A DNA stretch of 64,000 nt from Chlorocebus sabaeus (taxonomy: Eukaryota > Chordata > Mammalia > Primates > Cercopithecidae), in NCBI RefSeq assembly GCF_047675955.1, contig NC_132931.1:3162001-3226000 (forward strand), in the 5' to 3' direction. The first letter of the stretch is position 1; every line of letters starts with the position of its first letter. The notes beneath the pieces are model-generated. The model ran no database searches, was not told the origin of the DNA, and was given only the letters and a program-made list of their open reading frames with translations. Below, piece by piece: positions 11,461 through 22,300 of the stretch. The position numbers were made by a program, and so were the translations under genes.

Positions 11461-12330
11461 GAATAAAAGTTGGAATTCAGGGTTCCTTGGCTCCTAGGGA
11501 ACGGTCCAATCCATAAAAGACAGCTCAGCCTTTAGTTACAACAACCATCCCTGAAAAACAACACAAACAGCTTAATCAACCCGAGAACACAGAAAAGGCT
11601 GTTTGTGAAACTTAATTGCCATTTTAATATGTTTTAATTGCACAGAAATGCTACTTAATGTAGTGTTTCAGTTTCCATTTGCCATTTTGGGAAATTTCAG
11701 TGCTCAAAAAAAGAGGAGGCCAGGTTGGAGCTAAAGGAATCTTGGCCCATTTGACAATCATGAAATATTTTCCTTGACAGCCGACCTGGGCCTCAGGCCT
11801 GATTCTCCTCATTCTTCCCCCTCCACCACTGCCTTCCCCCTGCGTACAAGGAGCCAAGTTTGTGCCTGGTTGTCAGAACAGAGAGAGGGAACAACGCCTA
11901 GAGCAGTACCTGGGCACAGTTCATTACCAGAATAACTGGGGCACAGCCAAAGTGGGCCACTTCCCAGGGGGTGGGCCAGAGAGCCCTGAAAAATATCCCC
12001 AGCCTCAATGGTCTCTCACATTCATCTCTGAAGGGGCCTCAGAGCAGAGAAACAGAAAGAGCTGAGAAGCAATGTTGCCCTCCTGAACATTTTTGCTCAT
12101 GGCCCAAGCTGACTGAAGCAGTTTTTCAAAGAACATCTACCCAGAAGGCTAGTGGAAAACCTGGAGGTCTTTTATGAGTCAGAGACAGCTAGGCTTTCTT
12201 AAGGAGCTGGAAGTCAGGGCATGTCCACCCAGACAGAAGAACAGCTACCCTGGGCTACCTCTCACTGTCACGTGTTATGACACAGACAGCAAAGAAGGCC
12301 AACCCATGATGTTAGAAGGCTGCAACCCAG
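11461..12330. other. Unique sequence, 870 bp
   Basis: No repeat, exon or RNA gene supported. Confidence 0.5.
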
Positions 12331-12650
12331 GGCCGGGCACAGTGGCTCACGCCTGTAATCCCAGCACCTTGGGAGGAGTGAAGCGGGTGGATCACTTGAG
12401 GTCAGGAGTTCGAGACCAGCCTGGGCAACAAGGTGAAACCCTGTCGCTACTAAAAATACAAAATTAGCTGGGCATGGTGGCGCACACCTGTAGTCCCTGC
12501 TACGTGGGAGGCTGAGGCAGGAGAATCGCTTAAACCTGGGAGGAGGACGTTGCAGTGAGTCAAAATTGCACCACTGCACTACAGCCTGGGTTCACAAGAG
12601 TGAAACTCTGTCTCAAAAACAATAAATAAATAAAATAAAATAAAATAAAA
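12331..12650 (+). mobile_element. AluS-type, plus strand
   Basis: Head ggccgggcacagtggctcac and tail of AATAA/AAAT units. The flanks gctgcaaccca and gctggaaccca differ at one base and are the probable TSD. Confidence 0.94.
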
Positions 12651-12664
12651 AATGCTGGAACCCA

Positions 12665-13203
12665 AATTAGTACACTGACATAGGGTTCGTGTTGAGACTT
12701 AACTGCAGATAAAAGGAAAAATTCCTCTTCATCCTAGCAGATGTGACACGTCTATGGACACATTCCTAAGAGTACTATTGTACATGGCAGTTACTACCAG
12801 AAAAGTCTAACAGAAGCACAACTCTGGGATATATGACAAGAGAAGGGGCCCCTGGGCAATCCAAGCAACAGTATCAGAGATGTCTGTTGTGGGGGATATG
12901 CAGGACTGCCACCTAAGGTTGTGGAGGTTGTGCACTGCCCAACTCAGGGGGACACCATGGTAGACTTATATATTTACGATGATGGTTTTCCAGTAAATGG
13001 CAGGAAAGGGTCTTCAAAAAGGGTACTTTTGCCTAATTTGCATAAAGTGCTACTCAGGCCAGCAGGGGTCTAGTGACAGGGACTGGAGTTTAACGGCTGG
13101 ACGAGGGCCACGTGGGCTGGAGAAGGCGTGCAGGAATCCAGTGCTAAAGGGATGAAGTTCTAGGCAAATGGACTAGGTCTCAACAGGAAATCAGACCAGG
13201 TTG
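12665..13203. other. Unique sequence
   Basis: No repeat or gene signature recognised. Confidence 0.5.
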
Positions 13204-13850
13204 TGCCACTGCGAGATAGTCTTCAAAAGGCTTCCCACTGCTTTTGGAATAAAATCTCCCAGGGCCACGAGCGTTGCTTGCAGGATCTGCTGCTCTCACG
13301 CTCTCCCTTAACCTCATTCTGCCCCTCACCCCCCTATTATCTACACTCCAGGCACCCTGGTTTCCTATCTGATCCTTGCCAAATCCAAGCCCATTCCCAC
13401 TTCCCTGTTTGTGCATTTGAACCCACTGCTTGAGATGCTTGGCCCTGTCCTGCTAAGCTGGGTCCATCCCTTTCTCTCTCTTTCTTTTTTTTAGAGACAG
13501 AGTCTTCCTCTGTCACCCAGGGTGGAGTACGGTGGCACGATCACGGCTCACGGCAGCCTTGAACTCCTAGGCTCAAGTGATCCTCCTGCCTCAGCCTCCT
13601 GAGTAGCTGGGACTACAGGTGTGCACCACCATACCTGGCTAATTTTATTATTAATATTATTTGTGGAGATGGGGTCTTACTATGTTGCCCAGGCTGGTCT
13701 GGAACTCCTGGCCTCAAGGGATCCTTCTGCCTCGGCCTCACAAAGTACTAGGATTACGGGTGTGATGCATTGCATCCAGCCTTAGCTGGTCCAACCTTAC
13801 CTTGCAGGTCTCAGCTCAGGGAGGCATACCCTACCTTCCGAGGATGCAAT
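13204..13850 (+). repeat. L2 LINE fragment split by an Alu
   Basis: L2 landmarks caaaaggcttcccactgcttt and ggaataaaatctccc lie before the Alu. A matching continuation (cttgcaggtctcagctcaggg) follows it. Strand is the same on both sides. Confidence 0.65.
13472..13780 (-). mobile_element. AluJ-type, minus strand
   Basis: Complete antisense dimer with J-type positions (cagccttgaactcctaggct). Flanks gctgggtcca and agctggtcca resemble a TSD within the L2. Confidence 0.92.
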
Positions 13851-14159
13851 CAATAGAATGAACAGAGCTTAGGAAAAACAAGACACAATTTAAGAGAAAG
13901 ATGCAAAAGAGATCCCTGAATGAGAAGAACAGGGAGGACGCCTGGTAAGGAGACACTGTCAGGACATGGCCTGCATCCCTGAGGTCTCCCTACACCTGCT
14001 GAAGCCCTCGGCTTCCAGGGCCTCTCGGTCTGGGTGGATTCCGTGTTCTCCCAGTCATTATGACCTTGGTCTACAAGTCTGCACTCTGGGGCAGGTTGGT
14101 AGTGGCAGGAAATTAGCACCCAGGCATGACCCAACTGATGGAGGACAAAATTTGCGTGG
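13851..14159. other. Unassigned sequence
   Basis: About 310 bases without a clear family. It may include diverged L1 upstream of the next feature. Confidence 0.4.
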
Positions 14160-14735
14160 ACAAAAACCTCAGCAAATCTATAGACAGGCAGTAGATTAGT
14201 GATTGTCTAGGGCTGGGAAGGATGGAGGGGCTGAGAGATGATGGCTAAGAAGTATGGGGTTTCTTTCTGAGGTAATGAAAATGTTCTAAAATGGATTGTG
14301 TTGACGGACACACAGTTCTGTGAATATTCTAAAGGCCATTAAATTTTACATTTCAGGGGCCAGGTGCAGTGGCTCATGCCTGTAATCCCAACACATTGGG
14401 AGGCCAAAGTGGGAGGATAACTTGAGGCCAGGAGTTCGAGACTAGCCTGGGCAACATAGCAAGACCTCATCTCTACAAAATAATAAAAAACATTAGCCAG
14501 GTGTGGTGGTGCACAACTGTAGCCCCAGCTACTCGGGAGGCTGAGGCAGGAGGATTGCTTGAGTACAGGAGTTCAAGGCTGCAGTGTGCTGTGATTGCAC
14601 CACTGTACCCCAGCTTGAATGAGAGAGAGAGAGAGAACCTGTGCAAAGGAAAACAAAAAACAAACATTATACCTTTTAAATGGAGAATTGCATGTCGTGT
14701 ACATTATATCTCAATAAAGGTAATTAAGAAAAGCA
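14160..14735 (+). repeat. L1M 3' end split by an Alu
   Basis: Before the Alu: tagattagtgattgtctaggg, gtaatgaaaatgttctaaaa. After it: ccttttaaatggagaattgc and acattatatctcaataaagg. Together these give one old L1 3' UTR in plus orientation. Confidence 0.8.
14357..14665 (+). mobile_element. AluJ-type, plus strand, inside L1M
   Basis: Head ggccaggtgcagtggctcat, J-type ttgaggccaggagttcgaga, and a diverged tail with GAGAGA units. It interrupts the L1 3' UTR near its AT-rich end. Confidence 0.93.
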
Positions 14736-14989
14736 AAAGACCCCCAGTGTCCTCTTCTCTCTTGGGGCAATGTTGAAGGATGCTGCACCCCGCTTCTCAG
14801 GGGATCTCCAGCAGAGTGAACCCCAGCTGCCCATAGTAGTGACCCAATTATTAAGCCTCCATCTCTCTGTTTCCATGTTCTGCCTCCCTTCCGCTGACAG
14901 TGCTTTCTGGGATCAGCTCCCAAAGAAATTGCATGCCCAAATCCTAGCCTCGGGCTCTTTGGAAGCATCCCAAAAAAAGATACAGGCTC

Positions 14990-15178
14990 TAGTTTGAATC
15001 CTAGCTCCCGTGACAAACTTAGGAGCTATGTGACTACGGGTAAGTTTAAGGCTCAGGCAAACCAAGTGTTGCCCTAGCTATATAACAGCGATAATTATGC
15101 CCACTCAGTCAACATACTTGTGAGGATTAAATGAGACAGTGAATTATAAATATCCAGAACAGGGGCTGAGCACAAGGA
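14990..15178 (+). repeat. MIR SINE, plus strand
   Basis: Ordered MIR landmarks: ttgaatcctagctcc, gctatgtgactacgggtaag, tgtgaggattaaatgagaca and aggggctgagcacaagg. Confidence 0.75.
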
Positions 15179-15206
15179 TTAACAGAGATAGGGGTTAGCT
15201 TGAGTA

Positions 15207-15591
15207 TACAGACACTCCTCCACTTATGCTTGGGGTTACATCCCCGTACACATCCTAAGCGGAAAAGAGCCTAAGTGGAAAACGCATTTCCTGTACTTAA
15301 TCTCTAGAACATCACAGCTTAGCCTGGGCTATGTTACACGTGCTCAGAACACTTAACATTGGCCGACCGTTGGGCAAAATCATCTAACACAGGACTATTT
15401 TAAAATAAAGTGTTGCATATCTCATGTAATTTATTGAATACTGTTTTGAAAGCGACAAACAGAAACGGTTGGATGGGTACTCGGAGTACGGATTCTACTG
15501 AATGTGTATTGCTTTCACACCCTTGCAAAGTGGGAAAATCGTAAGTCGAACCAACGCAAGGCAAACAATTGTAAGTCGGAAACTGTTTTTA
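15207..15591 (+). mobile_element. Tigger-like nonautonomous DNA transposon
   Basis: One end reads cactcctccacttatgcttg and the other attgtaagtcggaaactgtt. These are diverged inverted termini around an AT-rich interior (aataaagtgttgcatatctc). I recognise the family as a pogo/Tigger-type MITE but cannot fix its exact name. Confidence 0.65.
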
Positions 15592-17303
15592 TGGTGAAGT
15601 GACTGGAAAACAGGTGAGAGGCTGTATGCAGACACAGGGGACGGGCATGCACACGCATACACACAGAGACACGTGCACACAAGCACACACACAAGAACGT
15701 GTGCAGGGTCCCTTCCTGGGAACTTCTGAAGCTCCAGAACCCAGCAAAAGACTCCAAGCAAACTGCAAAACCAGCGGTCTCACAACCAGGGAGCTCGTGG
15801 ATGTGCAGTCTGTCACTGGGGAAGGAACACAGTTTTCTGGAGGGAAGTGAAGCAGGGAGATGGTAAAATGCCCTCCAGGGTCCCTCTGGCCCCCATAGCC
15901 CGGGCATGAAGGCTGGGGACTTGGAGCACCTAGGTTCCTCAGAGCTGGTGCAGAGGAGGACCTGCAATTATCTCCTGCACCCACAATGATAGCAGCTCCA
16001 ATAACACACTGAGAGTCTGCTAACCAGCTACGGGCAGGGCCGGGGGTGCTGCCTGTGCTCACTTCTCTATTTTCTCATGACTGCTCTAGCTTCCAAGGAG
16101 CCAGAAAGGCAGGCAAACGCTCTCACTGTTTAGCCAACAGCATCCAGGTTTCTGTCTTTTAAAAGCCAATTGGAAATTATACAGTGTCACATATACAAAC
16201 ACAATTTTTGCATGATGGAATCTGGATGCCGAATTGCTCTAATATTTCCAAGTTGCCAAAGCCTGGATCCAGGATTAGCTGGCTTCACGTAATTGCAACA
16301 GACATGGAAATCTTTTTAAAAATACGCTGATTAGTGTCACAGGCTTACGGTGGAGGTTGCGTTTATTTGTTGCCTCACCTGGAGACCAGGTCTCTGGCTC
16401 TACAAATCCCCCCAGGGAAAGAAACTAAGCAGAGGAAAGGGGAGGTTCACTCCAATGAGTGGGGGGCTGCAGGCCTACAGGAAGCCCCTCATTCCAGCAG
16501 CTCAGCCTCCGTCTCATTACGACAAGGAAACTCGGCACAATTAGAATGAGGGGGCTTAATTTCTTCAGGGTGGACTGGTACAGCTTAAAATACTTAATAT
16601 TTTGTTTTATCTTCATTGACTTGTCTAATAATGCAGAAAATATCCTCCTCGGGCATTGAACAAAGGAGATTATCCTGTCACACAAGCTTAACAAAGCCTG
16701 TGAGCTGCATGCTGATCTGAGACGTGGGGAACTTGAATCCTCCTGCTTAAAACAATTAGGCTTATCATTTGAGAGAGGAGCTTCCTTCTCCTTCTTCATC
16801 CTGCATGCAGACACCTCCCAGCTCCTTCTCAACTCTACGCAAGTGTGCAGTGTTCTAGATCACTCTTTTACCTGACAGGTAATAAACAGGTCATCAGAAG
16901 ATGCAAATTCCTGCTGCATTAAAGGAACACGGCTCGAAGATTAACCAACGCGTTGGTTCAGGGCCCAGTGGTGTCTATAGACACAGGCAGGTTTAATTTT
17001 CTTAGTGTGCCAAGGCCAGCCGAAAAAATTCGGACTCAAGGGGTCAAAGGGAACCCCGTGTGACTGCCAGGCAGCTGCTCCAGCAGAACTGTCTCCCAAT
17101 TATTCTGGACCTGTGACAAGGTTTTCTCCAGAAATCACCTAGATTGTATATACATACCAAGTGTTTTCCTCATTTTAGCTGAATTTAATTTTCATTGTGT
17201 ATAAAAAAATAAATTGCCAAACAACTTCAGGCTCAAAACTGTGTGTCAGGACAAGGGAAAGAGGGAGCAGGCTGAAGGCTTAACAGTAGACTCTTTGGTG
17301 CAT
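15592..17303. other. Repeat-free block, 1.7 kb, candidate conserved noncoding sequence
   Basis: This is among the longest stretches without a recognisable interspersed repeat. A CA-rich patch lies at 15648-15692. The 16100-16900 part is AT-rich with several ATTA/TAAT cores and A/T-rich motifs. No splice-flanked coding frame is evident. A regulatory role is inference only. Confidence 0.4.
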
Positions 17304-17316
17304 TGAATGTGCCTTT

Positions 17317-17628
17317 TATTTTATTTATTTATTTATTTATTCACAGACAGGGTTTTACTCTGTCATCCTGGCTGGAGTGCTGTGGTGTAATCATGGCTCA
17401 CTGCAAGCCTCAACCTCCTAGGCTCCAGCGATCCTCTTGCCTCAGCTTCCAAGTAGCTGGGAGTACAGGTGTGCACCACGATGCCCAGCTAATTTTTAGT
17501 TGTTTTGTAAATATGGGGTCTCACTCTGGTTGTCCGGGCTGGCCTGGAACTCCTGGCCTCAAGCGATCGGCCCACCTCAGCCTCCCAGAACGCTGGGATT
17601 ACAGGCGTGAACCTCTCTGCACCTGGCC
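17317..17628 (-). mobile_element. Alu (J/S-type), minus strand
   Basis: Antisense dimer with a TTTA tail. The TSD tgaatgtgccttt (17304-17316) and tgaatgtgctttt (17629-17641) differ at one base. Confidence 0.94.
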
Positions 17629-17668
17629 TGAATGTGCTTTTAAAATCCTTCCTTTGAAATTACAACTA

Positions 17669-17736
17669 TTAGGTTGGTGCAAAAGTAATTGTGGTTTTGC
17701 CATTACTTTCATTGGCAATGACTTTGCCGCCAACCT
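17669..17736 (+). mobile_element. MADE1 (mariner MITE), miR-548-related
   Basis: Starts ttaggttggtgcaaaagtaa, the MADE1 terminus. The 3' arm (gactttgccgccaacct) keeps the end but lacks about 10 bases against the 80-bp consensus. MADE1 copies gave rise to the miR-548 family; here the shortened 3' arm leaves an imperfect stem. Confidence 0.85.
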
Positions 17737-18003
17737 CACAGATGGGAAGAGTAAGTTCTAGTGTTCTATAGCACTGGAAGAGGACTACACTGAACAACAA
17801 TACATAGTCTCCAATAGCTACAAGGGACATATTGAATGTGCCAGTACGACATAAAAGAAATGACAAATGTCTGATATAATATTTATGCTAATTACCCTGA
17901 CTTGATGACCATATATTGCATGTACTGAAACATCTCTATGTACCCCATACATATATACAATTATTATTTGTCAATTAAAACATAAAACTAAATTAAAAAA
18001 ATT
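17737..18003 (+). repeat. L1 3' UTR fragment, plus strand
   Basis: Ordered L1 3' landmarks: gatgggaagagtaagttcta, gctaattaccctgacttgat, atgtaccccatacatatata, then an A-rich end. It continues directly from the MADE1 end, so the MADE1 may lie within or beside it. Confidence 0.85.
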
Positions 18004-18012
18004 AATATTCCT

Positions 18013-18325
18013 AGGCCTGAGCATGGTGGCTCATGCCTGTAATCCCAGCGCTTTGGGAGGCTGAGGTGGGCGGATCACGAGGTCAGGAGATCGAGACCAT
18101 CCTGGCTAACACGGTGAAACCCCGTCTCTACTAAAAATGCAAAAAAAAAGAGCTGGGTGTGGTGGCGGGCGCCTGTAGTCACAGCTACTCGGGAGGCTGA
18201 GGCAGGAGAATGGCGTGAACCCGAGAGGCGGAGCTCGCAGTGAGCTGAGATTGTGCCACTGCACTCCAGCCTGGGCGACAGAGCGAGATTCTGTCTCAAA
18301 ATAAAATAAAAAAAGATAAAATAAA
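18013..18325 (+). mobile_element. AluY-type, plus strand
   Basis: Young-type positions: ggatcacgaggtcaggagat, ctaacacggtgaaaccccgt and gagaatggcgtgaacc. The tail is AATAA units, flanked by similar aatattcct and aaaattcct. Confidence 0.93.
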
Positions 18326-18377
18326 AATTCCTTCTATGCCCCAGTTAGTGTCCTCCTGTTTGATTTTAGAACTGTGA

Positions 18378-18580
18378 ATTCCAATTTAAGTTTTATGGAT
18401 ACATAATATTTGCAAATATGTACAGAGTCCTGGTGATATTTTGTTACATGCATAGAAGGTGTAATGGTCAGAACTACCAAACCACCCAACAGTGCCACTA
18501 CTACTGGGTATTTATCCAAAGGAAAAGAAATCTGTGTATCAAAGAAATACTTCTCCCTTGGTTTTGATTCTTGGTTTTGC
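18378..18580 (-). mobile_element. 5'-inverted L1 (probable twin priming), minus strand
   Basis: 18378-18480 reads as L1 3' UTR on the minus strand (forward: ttttatggatacataatatt). It is followed by L1 ORF2 sequence on the plus strand (ctactgggtatttatccaaa). Read from the minus strand this is an inverted 5' part followed by a 3' end, the standard twin-priming layout. Confidence 0.65.
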
Positions 18581-18966
18581 TGTAGCCAAGAGACAGAGAA
18601 AGAGAGATCAACACAATGGGGCCTGTGGTTTCTGAATCTCAAGTGTATATGCAGCTTATTATGGAGCTAAGAGAAATGTTGGGTTGGACAATCAGAGACC
18701 TGAGTGCTTGGGGCCCCAAAAGCAGAAGTAGTTACTTCTCTTTCTGTTCTCACTACTTTTCACTAAGTTCTCTGAGGTCAGGCACTTATAAAGAGCCTGC
18801 CAAGGGCTTGTGTTGAAGGGGAAAATACACGCAAATAGTCACATAATCAACAACAGAATCGCTGGAGCCGGACATGGCAGGAGAAGCGCATGGCCTTCCA
18901 AGAGCACATAATGGGGTAATCTGACCTCTTTGGGAATGCTGAGGAGGTTCTCCAGGAGAGCTGACT
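18581..18966. other. Unique sequence
   Basis: No repeat or gene signature recognised. Confidence 0.45.
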
Positions 18967-19257
18967 TCTTTTTTGGAGACAGAAGCTCACTCTGTCACCC
19001 AGGCTGGAGTGCAGTGGCAAGATCATGGCTCACTGCAGCCCTGAACTCCCAGGCTGATGCGATCCTCCCACTTCAGCCTCGTAAGTAGCTGGGACAACAA
19101 GTACGTGCCACCCCAGACAGCCAATGTTTATATTTTTCTGTAGAGATGGGGTCTCACTATGTTGCTCAGGCTGGTCTTGAACTCTTGGCCTCAAGTGATC
19201 CTCCCACCTCAGCCACCCAAGGTATCAGAATTACAGGTGTGAGCCACTATGCCTGGC
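18967..19257 (-). mobile_element. AluJ-type, minus strand
   Basis: Full antisense dimer. The TSD is approximate: gagagctgacttct before it and gagagctgatttct after it. Confidence 0.93.
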
Positions 19258-19863
19258 CCCGGGAGAGAGCTGATTTCTGAGGGATGAGAAGTAATTCACT
19301 GGTGGAAGAGGGAAGATACGAGATGCCAACAGCAGGACTAGCACATGCAAAGGTCCTGTGGCCTGGGGAAGATGTGGCAGGAAAAAGAGGAGGCGGGTCA
19401 CGAGGTGGGAGCAAACAAAGTGAGGAGTGAAACTGTTCAAACTGGGGATAAAGAGAAAGAAAAGTCCAGAGCACACAGGGTTCTGTGGGTCAAGGAAGAG
19501 AGCAGACTTTTAATCCTACAAAGCCAGAAGGGGCCACTGCATGATGTAGTGTGTGTACACAACAGCGTGTGGGGTGTGATCCAACTTGCATTTTGACAAA
19601 AGTCCTAAGATTGCAGTGCGGGATATAAGCTGGAGAATGTCAGGAGGGGATGAAAGCAAACCAGTTCAAAGGTTACAGCAGAGCGACCCAGAGGAGAGAT
19701 GACAATGGTATGACCTTGAGTCGCTGCGGCAGAGGGGCATAGAGAGATCTGAGAGCTGTTCAGGACATAGCATTGAGAGCTGATGGGCCACAGGGAGAGG
19801 GCAGTACCCAGGGTATTTTCTGACACTGCCCTAAATCCACGCCCAGCCCAGTAAGTATACTGA
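19258..19863. other. Ancient repeat-like sequence
   Basis: Text such as agcacatgcaaaggtcctgtgg resembles an old mammalian interspersed repeat that I cannot name. No coding potential supported. Confidence 0.4.
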
Positions 19864-20170
19864 AAGACAGTAAAAAATACCAGACAGCAAATTGGACAAA
19901 GGCAATTTGTAAATAAGTGAAATATGTAAATAAGTAAACTAGGTAAATAAGTAAACTATGCAAAATATGTAAATAGGAAAAAAAGTAAATCAGTAAACTG
20001 CGAAATATATAAATAAGTAAACTATGTAAAATATGTAAGTAGACGATGTAAAATACGTAAATAAGTAAACCAAAAGACAGCGATAAACAGCAGACAGCGA
20101 ATTTGACAAATTACCCTTGTCTAATTCGCTGTCTGGTGTTTGTCACCCTCTTTTAGTTCACTTATTTACC
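19864..20170. repeat. Palindrome with an adjoining AT-rich tandem array
   Basis: Arms 20056-20109 and 20117-20170 are reverse complements at 45 of 54 positions, with a 7-base spacer (attaccc). A diverged direct copy of part of the left arm lies at 19864-19899. Between them, 19908-20070 is a degenerate array of gtaaataagtaaac-like units. The right arm appears to continue beyond the next Alu. Confidence 0.9.
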
Positions 20171-20819
20171 TTTTGTTTTGTTTTGTTTTGAGACGGAGTC
20201 TAGCTCTGTTGCCCAGGGTGCAGTGGTGCGATCTCGGCTCATGGCAACCTCTGTATCCCAGGTTCAAGCAATTCTCCTGCCTCAGCCTCTCGAGAGTAGC
20301 TGGGATTACAGACGCCTGCCACCATGCCCAGCTAATTCATTTATTTTATTTTATTTTATTTTATTTTATTTTATTTTATTTTATTTTATTTTATTTTATT
20401 TTTTTGAGATGGAGTCTCACTCTGTCACCCAGGAAGGAGTGCAGTGGTGCAGTCTTGGCTCACTGTAATCTCTGCCTCCTGGGTTCAGGTGATTCTCCTG
20501 TCTCAGCCCCCGAAGTAGCTAGCACTACGGGCCCGTGTCACCACACCCGGTTAATTTTTTGTATGTTTAGTAGAGACGGGGTTTCACCATGGTAGCTGGG
20601 ATGGTCTCAATCTCCTGACCTCGTGATCCGCTCGCCTCTGCCTCCCAAAGTGCTGGGATTACAGGCGTGAGCCACCGCGCCGGGCCATTTTCTGTATTTT
20701 TAGTAGAGACGGGGTTTCACCGTATTGGCCAGCCTGGTCTCAAACTCCTGACCTCATGATCTGCCGGCCTTGGCCTCTCAAAGTGCTGGGATATCAAGCG
20801 GAAGCCACCACGCCCTGCC
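20171..20819 (-). mobile_element. Alu split by a second Alu, minus strand
   Basis: Two parts, 20171-20335 and 20687-20819, form one antisense Alu. The TSD is cttattta at 20161-20168 and 20820-20827. The break is in the A-rich linker between monomers. Confidence 0.92.
20336..20686 (-). mobile_element. AluY-like, minus strand, nested, with (TTTTA)n tail
   Basis: Complete antisense Alu with young-type sequence (ctcctgacctcgtgatccgc). Its tail is an expanded TTTTA microsatellite at about 20340-20400, roughly a dozen units. Confidence 0.93.
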
Positions 20820-20844
20820 CTTATTTATGTATTTATGTATTTGA

Positions 20845-20905
20845 CTATTTGCTCTAAGTAACTAGAATAAAAGCTCCATGAAGGCAGGAATGTCATCTGT
20901 CTCAC
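20845..20905 (+). repeat. L2 3'-end fragment
   Basis: Contains taaaagctccatgaaggcag and gaatgtcatctgtctc, typical of the L2 3' region. Confidence 0.5.
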
Positions 20906-21094
20906 TAAAACACGGGGTAGAATTACCCCTGAACAATAACACACTCTCATGAACCTGCAAGGCAGACCAGGTGGAAAGAGGAATACAATTCTGAAACCTT
21001 GACTACATTGAATTTGAGGTATCTTTGACATTCCCAAGAGATAATTCCCAGTAAGAAACTGTATGTATGGGTCAGGAGCTCAGAAAAGTGATAC

Positions 21095-21360
21095 GGGCCA
21101 GGCACACTGGCTCATGCCTGTAATTCCAGCACTTTGGGAGGATCACTTGAGGTCAGTAGTTCAAGACCAGCCTGGTCAACAGGTCAAAGCCCTGTCTCTA
21201 CTAAAAATACAAAAATTAGGCATGGCGGCATGTGCCTATAGTTCCAGCTGCTCAGGAGGCTGAGGCAGGAGAATCGCTTGAACCTGGGAGGCAGAGGTTG
21301 CAGTGAGCTGAGGTTACATCACTGCACTCCAGCCTGGGTGACAGAGCGAGACTCTGTCTC
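21095..21360 (+). mobile_element. AluS-type without A-tail, plus strand
   Basis: The element ends at the Alu 3' terminus actctgtctc and is followed directly by the TSD agaaaagtgata (21361-21372). The same 12-mer occurs at 21082-21093. A deletion removes about 12 bases after tttgggagg. Confidence 0.93.
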
Positions 21361-21372
21361 AGAAAAGTGATA

Positions 21373-21749
21373 TAAATTATGACTTGTGCACAGAAGTGAT
21401 CATTGACATGTGATTGTGTAGGGAACTGCTTAGGGAGAGAGCTTTGAGTCAGAAGACAAAGAAGTTTAGGTGTGAATCTTGAAGGATTTCAGCATTTAAT
21501 AGCTGTGGACAGAATGATGGAGAAAAAAGTAGCCCAACAGGTAAGAAGATTGCTGAAAAAGTCCAGATGAGGGTAATACAGTGGATACCAAGGAATCGGG
21601 CATTTCAAGGTGGGTGATCAACAGTGCAGGGGGCTAATGACCAAGACAGCAGATATTTCAACAATGTCTGACTTAGCAACAGGGTGTGCCTATTAAGAGC
21701 CATTTCAAGCACTTGATGGGGCAAACTGATATCCTGGGGTGAAGTCAGA
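21373..21749. other. Unassigned sequence
   Basis: No family or gene recognised in about 380 bases. Confidence 0.4.
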
Positions 21750-22300
21750 GGCTGTTTCGGCAACTTCATGCTGTGGAACACATTATTGTAAACTTAGTTT
21801 ATTAAAACAGTATATTCGCTCACAAATCTACAATTGGGGGTCAAGCGGAGTAAGGATGGTTGTCTCCGTTCTACTCAGTCTGAGATGGGTGACTCCAAGG
21901 CTGGGTGCTGGAATCATCTAAGGTATTCTTCACATCTGTGGTTGATATTGGGAAGATTGAAACAGTGAGGATGAAACACCAGGAACTCCTTGGGCATCCC
22001 TTTCTGCATCTATAGTTCCTGTTCACATGGTTTTCCCAGCATGGCGACTTTGAGGAAGCCATCCTTTATACATGTTGGCTCAAGGCTCACAAGATGCACG
22101 GAGGGAGAGACTGAGACAAACACACACACACACACACGCTCGGCACTTCTCCTTCCTGCCATCACGTGAAGAAGGACATGTCTGACACGTGTTGAAGGAT
22201 GACCTAAACCCAGAAGGTCAGGCAGCAACCACCTTATTCCATCATATTCCATGGGCTGAGATAACAAAGATTCTCCCAATTCCGATGAATATGACCCCAT
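21750..22300 (-). repeat. Possible old MLT1-like LTR remnant, minus strand
   Basis: gtttattaaaacagtatatt, then ctcacaaatctacaattggg, and later cacatggttttcccagcatg resemble the reversed 3' half of old MaLR LTRs. Divergence is high and the boundaries are loose. Confidence 0.4.
22119..22138 (+). repeat. (CA)n microsatellite
   Basis: About nine to ten CA units after gacaaa. Confidence 0.9.

Noticed and set aside
22000..22062. Direct and inverted short repeats as a CRISPR array
   Set aside because: There are no regularly spaced identical repeats anywhere, and the sequence is primate.
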